Shown here piece after piece: positions 7,892 to 16,455 of a stretch of DNA of 49,593 bases. The notes under the pieces were generated by a model, which had not been told where the DNA came from, searched no databases, and saw nothing but the letters and a program-made list of their open reading frames with translations. This DNA comes from CAZMGG01 sp964565715. Lineage in GTDB: Bacteria; Planctomycetota; UBA1135; UBA2386. The stretch is taken from positions 1-49,593 of the forward strand of contig CAZMGG010000028.1 of NCBI GenBank assembly GCA_964565715.1. Reading direction: 5' to 3'. The translations under genes and the position numbers were made by a program. The stretch's first letter is position 1. Each line of letters starts with the position of its first letter.

Positions 7892-8317
7892 ATGCACCGC
7901 CCTGCTGCCCCCCGCCCACGGTCGCTGCCCTGGATGGCAGTGCTGGCGGCGTTGCTGGTGCTGGTGACGGGCGTGCAGCGGGTGCTGGTGGTGTGCCAGC
8001 ACGGCCAAGCGGCGGGTCACCTCGAACTGGCGCACGCGCCGGGTGGCTGCGACCACGAGCACGGCGGGCATGCCGGGGATCGGGAACGGGCGCCGGCGGG
8101 CGAGCCGGATGGGTGCCAGGACGAGGCGTTGCCCGACTTCCTGGGCACCGCGCCGCAGCCCGCACCGCAGCCGCCTCCGCCGGTGCTGGTGGCCAGTCTG
8201 TGGTTCCTGCCTGAGCTGCCGGCGAGGTCCGCCGGGGCCCGGACCGCACCGCGAGCGCCGCCGCCGCGCCCGCCGGACCGGCTGGCCCTGCGGCAAAGCG
8301 TCCTGCTGCTGCTCTGA
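7892..8317 (+). CDS. Small exported His/Cys-rich protein heading the metal-efflux operon
   Basis: This is a 141-residue protein starting at ATG 7892 (a TTG five codons earlier is possible). Residues 13-30 form a signal peptide or membrane anchor (PWMAVLAALLVLVTGVQRV). A His/Cys cluster follows: VVCQHGQAAGHLELAHAPGG and CDHEHGGHAGD (about residues 34-65), well suited to binding Cu, Ag, Zn or Co. The second half is Pro/Ala-rich and ends in a hydrophobic QSVLLLL. The plan (signal, Cys/His cluster, a D.C...LP segment, Pro/Ala region, short hydrophobic end) parallels the gene at 44142-44558 in the other metal locus. It sits 64 bp before the outer-membrane factor gene. It may be a periplasmic metal chaperone or sensor; this is inferred from position and composition. 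Confidence 0.65.
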   Translation: MHRPAAPRPRSLPWMAVLAALLVLVTGVQRVLVVCQHGQAAGHLELAHAPGGCDHEHGGHAGDRERAPAGEPDGCQDEALPDFLGTAPQPAPQPPPPVLVASLWFLPELPARSAGARTAPRAPPPRPPDRLALRQSVLLLL

Positions 8318-8381
8318 ACGAGCCCCCGGCGCCCTCGGCGTCCGTGGTGGTTCTCGTCCGGATCTTGGCAGCAGGAAGCAC

Positions 8382-9680
8382 ATGAACAGACAGGCGCGCG
8401 TCTTGGCGCATGGTTGGCTCGCGGTGTTGGCGGCGCTGGCCGGCTGCCGCACCTACGAACCCTGGCCGCTGGACCTCGCCGCCCACGAGCGGGGGCTGGC
8501 CGAACGGCGGCCGGTGGTGGCGTTCGAACCGGCCGACGGGCTGGCGCTGGCCGAGGGCGAGATCACGGCGCTGTTCTGGAACGCGGAGCTGCGGCTGCTG
8601 CGGTTGCAGGCGGGCGTGGCGGCGGCGCGGGCGGAACACGCGGGCCGCTGGCAGGACCCGGTGCTCGGCGGCTCCGCCGAACGGATCCTCGGTTCGGTGC
8701 CCGAGCCCTGGGTGGCGGTCGGCAGCCTCGGGGTGACGTTGCCGCTGTCGGGCCGGCTCGGGCGCGAGGCGGACGCGGCCACGGCGGAGCAGGCGGCGGC
8801 CCACGCCGCGGTGCGCGAGCGCGAATGGCAGGTGCGAGCCCAGCTGCGGGCCGCGTGGCATCGGTGGTCGGCGGCGGTGGCGCGGGAGGCGGTGCTGGCG
8901 GCGGCGCTGGCCCGCCTGGACCGTCTGGCGGAGCCGCTGCAGCGGCTGGCGGAACGCGGCGAGCTGGGCGGCTTCGAGCTGCGCGCCTTCCGGCGGGGGC
9001 GTGCCGAGGTGGCCGCCGACCACCGGGCGGCGGTGGCGGCGGCGGTGACCGACCGTGGGGTCGTGTTCGAGGTGATGGGGCTGCAGGCCGACGCGCCGGT
9101 GACGCTGGTGCCGGACCTCGTGCCCTGCGCGTTGCCCGAGGCGCCCACCGCCGAACGTCTGCGCCTCGGCAGTCCCCGGCTGCGGGTGCTCGAGGCCGAC
9201 TACGCGGTGGCGGAGGCGCGGCTGCGCCGCGAGATCGCCGCGCAATGGCCCGACCTGACCCTGGTGCCGGGGCTCGGGCGCGATCAGGGCGAGAACCGCG
9301 GCTACCTGGACCTGTCGCTGCCGCTGCCGCTGTGGAACCGGAACCGGCAGGCGATCGCGGTGGCCGATGCCGAGCGCGTCGTCGCGCGGGCCAGGGTCGA
9401 GGCGGCGTTGGAGGGCCTGCTGGCGGCCCTGGCGCGGGCGCAGGCGGCGTTCGCCGCCGCCGCCGCCAACCGCAGCGAACTGGAGGCGGACCTGGCGCCG
9501 CTGCTGCGGGAACAGCGCGAGGCGATCGAGGCGCTGGCCGCCGCCGGGCGGCTGGGACCGTATGCGCGGGTCGAGCTGACCCACGGCGAACAGCAGGCCG
9601 AACTGCATCTGCTGGAGGCGCGGCTGCACGAGTGCCTGGCCGCCAACGAACTCCGACTGCTGCTGGGAGAGAACCGATGA
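8382..9680 (+). CDS. Outer-membrane efflux lipoprotein (TolC/CusC-like)
   Basis: This is a 432-residue protein. ATG 8382 follows AGGAAG, and a lipobox (LAALAGC, Cys23) predicts lipid anchoring. The rest is the paired long-helix pattern of outer-membrane factors: Ala/Arg/Glu-rich heptads (about residues 70-200 and 265-420) broken by beta-strand turns such as VAVGSLGVTLPLSGRLGREA and DLSLPLPLWNRNRQAIAVA, the second being a typical TolC-family motif. In a tripartite pump it forms the outer-membrane channel docked to the membrane fusion protein encoded next (ATGA overlap at 9677-9680). The RND permease is of the heavy-metal type, so this is probably a CusC/CzcC counterpart. Confidence 0.85.
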   Translation: MNRQARVLAHGWLAVLAALAGCRTYEPWPLDLAAHERGLAERRPVVAFEPADGLALAEGEITALFWNAELRLLRLQAGVAAARAEHAGRWQDPVLGGSAERILGSVPEPWVAVGSLGVTLPLSGRLGREADAATAEQAAAHAAVREREWQVRAQLRAAWHRWSAAVAREAVLAAALARLDRLAEPLQRLAERGELGGFELRAFRRGRAEVAADHRAAVAAAVTDRGVVFEVMGLQADAPVTLVPDLVPCALPEAPTAERLRLGSPRLRVLEADYAVAEARLRREIAAQWPDLTLVPGLGRDQGENRGYLDLSLPLPLWNRNRQAIAVADAERVVARARVEAALEGLLAALARAQAAFAAAAANRSELEADLAPLLREQREAIEALAAAGRLGPYARVELTHGEQQAELHLLEARLHECLAANELRLLLGENR

Positions 9681-11077
9681 AGGCATCGCTCCGTCGTGGA
9701 TCCGTCGTGACCGTGCTGGTGTTGGTGCTGGGCGCGGGTTGCCGGAAGGAGCCGGCGGCGCCGCCGCCCGGCGACGACCATCCGCCGCCGCCGACCAACC
9801 GGATCGACGTGCCCGAGGCCGTGCGCCGCAACCTCGGCGTCACGTTCGCGAAGGTGGAACGGCGGCGCGTGGCGACCACGCTGCGCGTGCCGGGCCAGTT
9901 CGAGCTGCTGCCGGCGGCGCGGCGGGACTACCGTTCGTCGCTGGTCGGCCGCGTCGAGGTGCTGGCGGAGCCGCTGCAGAGCGTGGCTCGCGGCGACCTG
10001 CTCTACCGCGTCGACTCGCCGGACTGGCGCGACCAGCAGCGACAGCTCGCCGAACAGCAGACGGCGATCGGGCTCAGTCAGGCGCGGATCGAGTCGATGC
10101 AGGCGCTGCAGAAGGCGCACGAGGCGCACGAGGCCAGCCTGGAGGCGGCGGCAGCGGAGATGGCGGAACGGGTGCGGGCGCTGGAGGCCGTGCGCGAGCA
10201 CGCCGGCGTGGCGGCGGAGCTGGCCGCGGCGCGGGTGGCGCTGGCCCAGGGCCGGGCGGCGATCGCGGAGGCAGCCGAGAAGGAGGCCGAAACCCGGGCG
10301 GCGATGGCGGCGGAGAGCGCGGCGCTGGCCGCCGCACGCGAGCGCTTCGAGCTGTTGCTGGGGGCCGCGGCGGCGCTGGTGGGGCTGGACGGGACGGCGC
10401 TCACCGCCGAGGCGGAGGGCCTGCCGGCCTGGCGACGACTCGGCCGCATCGAGGTGCGGGCCGATGCGGCGGGCACCGTCGACCGCCTGCCGGTGGCCAA
10501 CGGCGGCTGGCTGGCGGTGGGCGACCTGGTGGTGGGCACCGTCGACCTGACGCAGCTCCGCTTCCGCGCCCGCGGCCTGCAGAGCGACCTGGCCCTGCTG
10601 CGCGAGGGCCTGCCGGCGGCGGTGGTGGAGCCGCGGCTGGTGGCCGGCGGCGGTCCGGCGATGACCGGCCCGCTGCAGCTGGGCGTCGAGGCGGATCCGC
10701 AGCAGCGCACCGTCGACCTGTTCGTGCGGCCGGTCGAACTGGCGGCCTGGGCGCGGCCGGGCGTCAGCGCGCTGCTGGAGGTCGAGACCGCCGCCGGCGC
10801 CCGGCCCGAACTGGCGATCCCGAAGGCGGCGGTGCTGCAGGACGGGCTCGAGCGGGTGTTCTTCCGCCGCGACCCGAAGAACGCCGACCGCGTGATCCGG
10901 CTGGTGGCGGATCTCGGCCTCGACGACGGCCGCTTCGTCGAGGTGCTCAGCGGGTTGCGGGCCGGTGACGAGGTGGTGCTCGACGGCGCCTACGAGCTGA
11001 TGCTGGCCAGTTCGGGCTCGGCGCCGAAGGGCGGTCACTTCCACGCCGACGGCACCTGGCACGCGGACGGCAAGTAG
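9677..11077 (+). CDS. RND efflux periplasmic adaptor (membrane fusion protein, CusB/CzcB-like)
   Basis: This is a 466-residue lipoprotein (lipobox VLGAGC). Its start overlaps the outer-membrane factor stop. After a His/Pro-rich stretch (GDDHPPPPTNR) come a beta domain (IDVPEAVRRNLGVTFAKVER, then LRVPGQFELLP), a lipoyl-like half (SLVGRVEVLAEPLQSVARGD), and a long coiled-coil hairpin (about residues 115-250) rich in Ala/Glu/Arg. The second lipoyl half (IEVRADAAGTVDRLPVANGG) and a C-terminal beta-barrel (AIPKAAVLQDGLERVFF) follow. The tail GGHFHADGTWHADGK holds three His and may bind metal, as in other heavy-metal adaptors. It links the inner-membrane permease encoded 2 bp downstream to the outer channel. 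Confidence 0.85.
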   Translation: MKASLRRGSVVTVLVLVLGAGCRKEPAAPPPGDDHPPPPTNRIDVPEAVRRNLGVTFAKVERRRVATTLRVPGQFELLPAARRDYRSSLVGRVEVLAEPLQSVARGDLLYRVDSPDWRDQQRQLAEQQTAIGLSQARIESMQALQKAHEAHEASLEAAAAEMAERVRALEAVREHAGVAAELAAARVALAQGRAAIAEAAEKEAETRAAMAAESAALAAARERFELLLGAAAALVGLDGTALTAEAEGLPAWRRLGRIEVRADAAGTVDRLPVANGGWLAVGDLVVGTVDLTQLRFRARGLQSDLALLREGLPAAVVEPRLVAGGGPAMTGPLQLGVEADPQQRTVDLFVRPVELAAWARPGVSALLEVETAAGARPELAIPKAAVLQDGLERVFFRRDPKNADRVIRLVADLGLDDGRFVEVLSGLRAGDEVVLDGAYELMLASSGSAPKGGHFHADGTWHADGK

Positions 11078-11079
11078 CG

Positions 11080-14000
11080 ATGTTCCGCGCCCTCATCGCC
11101 CTGTCGCTGCGCCACTCCGGCCTGGTGCTGGTGCTGGCCGCCGTGCTCGTCGGGCTGGCGGTCTACCAGGTGCCGCGCACCGCGGTCGACGTGTTCCCGG
11201 AGCTGAACGCGCCCACCGTGGTGGTGCTCACCGAGGCGCCTGGTTTCGCCGCCGACGAGGTCGAGCAGAACGTGTCGTTCCCGGTGGAGTCCGCCATGGG
11301 CGGCCTGGCCGGCGTCCGGCGGGTGCGCAGCGCCAGCGCCATCGGCCTGTCGATCGCCTGGATCGAGTTCGACTGGGGCGAGGACATCTACCGGGCGCGG
11401 CAGCTGGTCGCCGAGCGGCTGCAGGGCGTGCGCGAGGTGCTGCCGCCCGGCGCCCACGCCGAGATCACGCCGATCACCTCGATCACCGGCGAGATCATGC
11501 TGCTGAGCCTGTCGTCGCCGGACGGCAGCCGCACGCCGATGGAGGTGCGTTCGTATGCCGAATTCGACCTGCGCAACCAGCTGCTGGCGGTGCAGGGCGT
11601 GGCGCAGGTGGTGGCGCTGGGCGGCGACCTGCCCGAGTACCAGGTGCACGTGCGGCAGGACCGGCTGGCGCTGCACGGGCTGACCGTGGCGGACGTGGCG
11701 GCGGCGGCCCGCGCGGCCCACAGCACCGCCGGCGCGGGCTACCTGCCCAGCGTCGAGGGGCGCGAGATCCCGATCCGGCAGACCGGCCGGGTGCGCTCGG
11801 TCGAGGACATCCGGCAGACGCTGGTGCAGGACGGTCCGGGCGCGACGGTCACCATCGGCGACGTCGCCGAGGTGGCGCTCGGCCCGGCGCCGCGCCGCGG
11901 CACCGCCGCCGACCGCGGCCGGCCGTCGGTGGTGCTGACCGTGCAGAAGTCGCCGGGCGTGAACACGCTGCGGCTCACCGCCGCGGTGGACGAGGCGCTC
12001 GACGTGGCCGAACGGGCGATGCCGGCGGGCATCGCTCTCAACCGGCACGTGTTCCGGCAGTCGGACTTCATCCGGCTGTCCCTGAGCAACGTCACCGGTG
12101 TGCTGCGCGACGCGGCGATCATCGTCGCCATCATCCTGGTGCTGTTCCTGCTCGACGTGCGCACCACGTTCATCACCCTGCTGGCGATCCCGTTGAGCCT
12201 GGCGGTGGGCCTGCTGGTGCTGTGGGCGCTGGGGCTGACCATCAACGTGATGACGCTGGGTGGCCTCGCCGTGGCGATCGGCGGGCTGGTGGACGACGCG
12301 ATCATCGACGTCGAGAACGTGCTGCGGCGGCTGCGGGGCAACGCCGCGCTGCCGCCGGACCAGCGTCGCCCGGTGACGCAGGTGGTGTTCGACGCCAGCA
12401 ACGAGATCCGCCGGCCGATGGTGCTGGCGACGGTGATCATCGTCGCGGTGTTCGTGCCGCTGCTGTTCCTGCAGGGTCTCGAGGGCCGCTTCTTCCGGCC
12501 GCTGGGGATCGCCTACATCCTGTCGATCCTCGCCTCGCTGCTGGTGGCGTTGACGGTGACGCCGGCCCTGTGCAAGCACCTGCTGGGCCGCGTGCGCGGC
12601 GGCGGCGGGCACGGCGACGGCTTCCTGGTGCGCTGGCTGAAGCGGGCCTACGAGCCGTCGCTGCGCTGGGCGCTGCGGCACGCGCGGACGGTGGCGGCGG
12701 GCGCCGTGCTGCTGACCGGCGCCAGCCTCGGGCTCGGCGCGACGTTCGGCACCAGCTTCCTGCCGGAGTTCAACGAGGGCACCTTCACGGTCTTCCTGAT
12801 GGCGCCGCCGGGCACGTCGCTGGACGAGAGCGATCGCCTGGCCCGCGGCGTCGAGCACCGGCTGCTGGAGATCCCCGGCGTGCGTTCGGTGGTCCGGCGC
12901 ACGGGCCGCGCCGAGCGGGACGAGCACGCCGAGCCGGTCAGCAACTCGGAGATCGAGGTGGCGGTGGCAGAAGGCCACCGCAAGGGCGACGTCCGCGCCG
13001 CCATCGACGCCGTGCTGGCGGGGATCCCGGGCATCACGACGATGGTCGGTCAGCCGATCGAGCATCGGCTGTCGCACGTGCTGTCCGGCACGCCGGCGGC
13101 GATCGCGATCAACGTGCAGGGCGAGGATCTGGCGGTGCTGCGCCAGATCGCCCAGGAGGTCGAGGCGGAGCTGCGGGCCCTGCCGGGGACCCGCGACGTG
13201 GCCGCCAACCGCGAGGTGATGGTGACCTCGCTGCCGGTGCGCTACCGGGCCCAGGACCTGCGCCTGCACGGACTGACGCCGGCCTCGGCGGCCGAACAGG
13301 TGCAGGCGGCGCTGCTCGGCGAGGAGGTGGCGATGATCAACGACGGCCCGCGGCGGCTGTCCCTGGTGGTGCGGCTGCATCCCGACGAACGGGCCTCGCC
13401 GGCGGACGTGGCGCAGCTGGTGCTGCGCAACGGCGCCGGCGGCTCGCTCCGGCTGCGCGACGTGGCCGACATCGGCCCCGAGCGCACGTCGAACCTGATC
13501 GCGCGGGACAACTCGCGGCGCAAGGCGGTCATCTCCTGCAACGTGGCGGAAGGCCACAACCTCGGCCACCTGGTCGAACAGGTTCGCGGGCGCGTCGAGC
13601 CGATCGTCGCCCGGCACGGCTACACGGTGACGTTCGGTGGCCAGTTCGAGGCCCAGCAGTCCGCCAGCCGCACGATCTTCCTGTTCGGCGCCGGCGTGGT
13701 GGTGGCGATGTTCGTGCTGCTGCACCTGGCCAGCGGCTCCTTCCGCGGCGCCCTGCTGATCATGCTCAACCTGCCGCTGGCGCTGATCGGCGGCGTCGCC
13801 GCGATCTACCTGTCCACCGGGGTCGAACCGATCACCAACCTGCTGGCCCTGTGTGGGCTCGGCGGCGAGTTCCGGGCGCCGGTGGTGTCGATCGCCAGCA
13901 TGGTCGGCTTCATCACCCTGTTCGGCATCGCCGTGCGCAACGGCATCCTGCTGGTGCGGCACGTGTTCGACCTGCACGAGGGCGGCCAGCCGATGGCGGG

Positions 14001-14277
14001 AGCCATCGTGCAGGGCTCCCTCGAGCGGCTGGTGCCGATCCTGATGACCGCGCTGACCGCGGCGTTCGGCCTGCTGCCGCTGGTCTGGGCCGCCGGCGAG
14101 CCCGGCAGCGAGATGCTGGCGCCGCTCTCGGTGGTGGTGCTCGGCGGACTGCTGTCGTCGACGCTGCTCAACCTGGTGGTGGTGCCCGCGGGCCTCCATC
14201 TGCTGTTCCCGACCTCCCCGGTGGCGGCGGATGCCGCTACGGTTGCCGATTCCAACAGTCCTTCCTCCGCATCATGA
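11080..14277 (+). CDS. Heavy-metal efflux RND permease (CusA/CzcA family)
   Basis: This is a 1065-residue protein, the normal length for the family, starting at ATG 11080. It has an N-terminal helix (HSGLVLVLAAVLVGLAVYQV), then TAVDVFPELNAPTVVV as in CzcA-type pumps, a first porter domain, TM2-6 (about residues 335-500), a second porter domain, and TM7-12 (about 860-1050). The TM4 proton-relay motif GGLVDDAIIDVENVLRR keeps the acidic residues and the VEN signature of heavy-metal RND pumps. The pump exports metal cations from cytoplasm or periplasm by proton antiport. Cu/Ag versus Zn/Co/Cd specificity cannot be assigned without alignment. The ATGA overlap with the following lipoprotein gene indicates coupled translation. 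No cognate regulator is adjacent. Confidence 0.93.
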   Translation: MFRALIALSLRHSGLVLVLAAVLVGLAVYQVPRTAVDVFPELNAPTVVVLTEAPGFAADEVEQNVSFPVESAMGGLAGVRRVRSASAIGLSIAWIEFDWGEDIYRARQLVAERLQGVREVLPPGAHAEITPITSITGEIMLLSLSSPDGSRTPMEVRSYAEFDLRNQLLAVQGVAQVVALGGDLPEYQVHVRQDRLALHGLTVADVAAAARAAHSTAGAGYLPSVEGREIPIRQTGRVRSVEDIRQTLVQDGPGATVTIGDVAEVALGPAPRRGTAADRGRPSVVLTVQKSPGVNTLRLTAAVDEALDVAERAMPAGIALNRHVFRQSDFIRLSLSNVTGVLRDAAIIVAIILVLFLLDVRTTFITLLAIPLSLAVGLLVLWALGLTINVMTLGGLAVAIGGLVDDAIIDVENVLRRLRGNAALPPDQRRPVTQVVFDASNEIRRPMVLATVIIVAVFVPLLFLQGLEGRFFRPLGIAYILSILASLLVALTVTPALCKHLLGRVRGGGGHGDGFLVRWLKRAYEPSLRWALRHARTVAAGAVLLTGASLGLGATFGTSFLPEFNEGTFTVFLMAPPGTSLDESDRLARGVEHRLLEIPGVRSVVRRTGRAERDEHAEPVSNSEIEVAVAEGHRKGDVRAAIDAVLAGIPGITTMVGQPIEHRLSHVLSGTPAAIAINVQGEDLAVLRQIAQEVEAELRALPGTRDVAANREVMVTSLPVRYRAQDLRLHGLTPASAAEQVQAALLGEEVAMINDGPRRLSLVVRLHPDERASPADVAQLVLRNGAGGSLRLRDVADIGPERTSNLIARDNSRRKAVISCNVAEGHNLGHLVEQVRGRVEPIVARHGYTVTFGGQFEAQQSASRTIFLFGAGVVVAMFVLLHLASGSFRGALLIMLNLPLALIGGVAAIYLSTGVEPITNLLALCGLGGEFRAPVVSIASMVGFITLFGIAVRNGILLVRHVFDLHEGGQPMAGAIVQGSLERLVPILMTALTAAFGLLPLVWAAGEPGSEMLAPLSVVVLGGLLSSTLLNLVVVPAGLHLLFPTSPVAADAATVADSNSPSSAS

Positions 14278-14732
14278 AGCCAGCCACGCTCCTGCTCTCC
14301 CTCGCCCTCACCGCGTTCCTCGCCGCCTGCGGCAAGGACGAGCCCGCCGGTCCCGCGCCCGCGGGCCAGCCGCAGCAGCCAGCGGCTGGTGGCAAGGGCC
14401 ACCACGGCCCCGGGATCGAACTCGGCACCGCCACCATCGGCGGGATGCAGGTGCGCGCCGCCCGGGACCAGGGCGACGTCGTGCCGGGTGCCGAGGTGCC
14501 GGTGGACGTGTGGGTGACCGGCGGCAAGCCCTCGGCGGTGCGCTTCTGGCTCGGCCGGGAGGGCGCCCTTGACGCGGTGAAGGCCCTGGCCCAGATCGAG
14601 GATCCGGCGCAGCCCGACCACTACCACACGCACGTCGAGACGCCGGATCCGTTCCCGGACGATGCCCGGCTGTTCGTCGAGATCGAACACGACGGCAAGC
14701 GCGACGTCGGCTCGTTCGACCTCAAGCGCTGA
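14274..14732 (+). CDS. Small periplasmic lipoprotein of the metal-efflux operon
   Basis: This is a 152-residue protein. ATG 14274 overlaps the permease stop (ATGA). A signal peptide with lipobox LAAC (about residues 16-19) is followed by a Pro/Ala/Gln linker and a beta-rich domain: KGHHGPGIELGTATIGG, DVWVTGGKPSAVRFWLG, PDHYHTHVETPDPF, and LFVEIEHDGKRDVGSFDLKR. HHG and HYHTHVE are candidate metal ligands. As the last gene of the pump operon it may deliver or sequester metal, the role CusF plays in E. coli, but there is no CusF sequence match. Similar short lipoproteins end RND operons in planctomycetes as far as I recall; the family is unnamed to me. Confidence 0.7.
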   Translation: MKPATLLLSLALTAFLAACGKDEPAGPAPAGQPQQPAAGGKGHHGPGIELGTATIGGMQVRAARDQGDVVPGAEVPVDVWVTGGKPSAVRFWLGREGALDAVKALAQIEDPAQPDHYHTHVETPDPFPDDARLFVEIEHDGKRDVGSFDLKR

Positions 14733-14734
14733 GG

Positions 14735-15103
14735 TCAGTTCGAGTAGCGCTGCCGCAGGCCCTCGAGGGCCTGGCGGGCCTGCTCGAACTGGCTCGCCAG
14801 CAGCGGCGTCAGCTCGCGCGCCGCGTCCATCTGGTGGGCGCGGGTGGCGTTCTGCATCCTGTCGCAGGTGTCCTGCAGCAGGCGCGCGCCGAGGTTGCCG
14901 GCGGAGCCCTTCAGCGAGTGGGCGGCCCGTTCCATCCGTTCCAGGTCGCCGGCCGCCAGGCCCTCGGTCACCGACTGCACCTTGGCCGGCCCGTCCGCCA
15001 GGAACAGTCCGATCAGGTCGAGCAGCAGCTCCGGATCGCCGTCGTCCGAGAGCGACAGCAGCTCCTCGACCACCGCCATGTCCAACACGTCGTCGCTGCC
15101 CAT
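14735..15103 (-). CDS. Histidine phosphotransfer (HPt) domain protein
   Basis: This 122-residue protein is a single HPt domain. The phospho-acceptor is His62 in AAHSLKGSAGNLGA, the canonical motif; the preceding helix (PELLLDLIGLFLADGPAKVQ) and following helices complete the four-helix bundle. It passes phosphate between a hybrid histidine kinase and a response regulator; neither partner is encoded in the window. It converges on the metal-efflux operon with 2 bp between stop codons. The gene upstream on this strand ends the isopropylmalate-synthase-like frame 78 bp away, so it is probably transcribed separately or as a tail of that operon. Confidence 0.85.
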   Translation of the reverse strand: MGSDDVLDMAVVEELLSLSDDGDPELLLDLIGLFLADGPAKVQSVTEGLAAGDLERMERAAHSLKGSAGNLGARLLQDTCDRMQNATRAHQMDAARELTPLLASQFEQARQALEGLRQRYSN

Positions 15104-15181
15104 CCCTGGTGTTCCTCCCGGGGCCCTGCATCGGCCGGGTGGAGGATCAACTTGACGGGCTGGGCGCGGAGGAATCCCGGA

Positions 15182-16402
15182 TCAGGACCCGGCCGCCTCG
15201 CGCACCTGCTGCGGCGTGAGCATGCGCTTGCTCGACTTGCCCGCGGCAAGGACGCGTTGCACGCGATCCTCGGTGGGCTCGAGTCCGAGCTTCTCCAGGG
15301 CCCAGGCGGCGTTGGACTTCCCGCTCATCGGTCCCACCGCGATCTTCTGCTCGAGGCCGGCCATGTGGGCCGGCACGCCGCTGTAGACCGCGTCGGCGAG
15401 CGCCACGTCGCCCTTGCGGTAGGCCTTGATCACGGCGGCGGCGTGCACGCCGGTGCCGGTCTCGAAGGCGTCCTCGCCCAGCACCGGGTAGTTGTGCGGG
15501 ATGGCCACGTCCAGCGCCTTGGCCGCCGCCGCCACGTAGGCCGGCAGGGCGGTCAGGTCGTTGTCGATCCAGCCCTGCAGCTTGCAGTTGACCAGCAGCA
15601 GGTCCATCGGCGCGTTGCCGGAACGCTCGCCGACGCCGAGCGCCGTGCCGTGGATGCGGTCGGCGCCGCCCTCCACCGCCGCCAGGCAGTTGGCGGTGCC
15701 GAGCCCGCGGTCGCGGTGGCCGTGCCAGTCGACGCCGATCGTCTTGTCGTGCTGGTCGGCCAGCTGGCGGACGAAGCGCACCACCGCCCGGGCGCCCTGC
15801 GGCGTGCTGTGGCCGACGGTGTCGCACACGCACAGCCGCCGCGCGCCGAGTTCCATCGCCGCGCCGTAGAGCGCCTTCAGCGTGTCCGGGCGGGCCCGCG
15901 AGGTGTCCTCGGTGACGTACATCACCGGCAGGTTGTTCTTCTGGGCGAAGGACAGCGCCTCACGGGTGTGCTTCAGCATCTGCTCGAGGGTCCAGTCCTC
16001 GGCGTACTGACGGATCGCGCTGCTGCCGATGAACGCGCAGACCTCGATCGGCATGCCGGCCTTCTGGCTCAGTTCGACCACCGGCTCGATGTCGGACACC
16101 ACGGTCCGGCAGGCGACGTTGGCGCCGATCTTCAGCCTGCGGCCGACGATGTGGCGGGTGAGCGCCAGGATGTCCTCGCGGGGGCGGCCGCCGGCGCCGG
16201 GCAGGCCCAGATTGGCGGTGTGGATCCCCAGGCGGTCCATCAGGTCCAGCAGCTCGATCTTCTGGGCGAGGTCGGGGTCGCGCACCGCCGGCGACTGCAG
16301 GCCGTCGCGCAGGGTCTCGTCGTCGAACTGCAGCGGGCGGGCCGGGCGGACGGTCCCCTCGCTGCTGTTCCAGTCGTGGATCAGCTCCTGGATGCTACTC
16401 AT
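15182..16402 (-). CDS. 2-isopropylmalate synthase / homocitrate synthase family enzyme (short form)
   Basis: This is a 406-residue protein. I chose ATG 16402 (MSSIQELIHDWN); a GTG 24 bp upstream is possible. It is a HMGL-like TIM barrel with the Claisen-condensing signatures: FDDETLRDGLQ at about residue 30 (metal Asp and catalytic Arg/Gln), and VDWHGHRDRGLGTANCLAAV with IHGTALGVGERSGNAPMD (about 215-260), which match alpha-isopropylmalate/homocitrate synthase signature 2 and supply the HxH metal ligands. The C-terminus is about 100 residues shorter than LeuA and lacks a recognisable LeuA allosteric dimer domain, so feedback inhibition by leucine is unlikely. Leucine, lysine (aminoadipate) or citramalate synthesis are all possible. 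It is divergent from aspartokinase, with 53 bp between starts. Confidence 0.8.
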   Translation of the reverse strand: MSSIQELIHDWNSSEGTVRPARPLQFDDETLRDGLQSPAVRDPDLAQKIELLDLMDRLGIHTANLGLPGAGGRPREDILALTRHIVGRRLKIGANVACRTVVSDIEPVVELSQKAGMPIEVCAFIGSSAIRQYAEDWTLEQMLKHTREALSFAQKNNLPVMYVTEDTSRARPDTLKALYGAAMELGARRLCVCDTVGHSTPQGARAVVRFVRQLADQHDKTIGVDWHGHRDRGLGTANCLAAVEGGADRIHGTALGVGERSGNAPMDLLLVNCKLQGWIDNDLTALPAYVAAAAKALDVAIPHNYPVLGEDAFETGTGVHAAAVIKAYRKGDVALADAVYSGVPAHMAGLEQKIAVGPMSGKSNAAWALEKLGLEPTEDRVQRVLAAGKSSKRMLTPQQVREAAGS

Positions 16403-16455
16403 GGGGCGAAGAGTGTAGCCTCGCACAGCCGGCTGCGCCCCTGCATGATCGGGCC

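Noticed and set aside
11035..14199. 1054-codon open frame antisense to the RND permease gene
   Set aside because: It is rich in His, Arg and Gln repeats typical of the complement of a high-GC gene and matches no family; the sense strand encodes an unmistakable permease.
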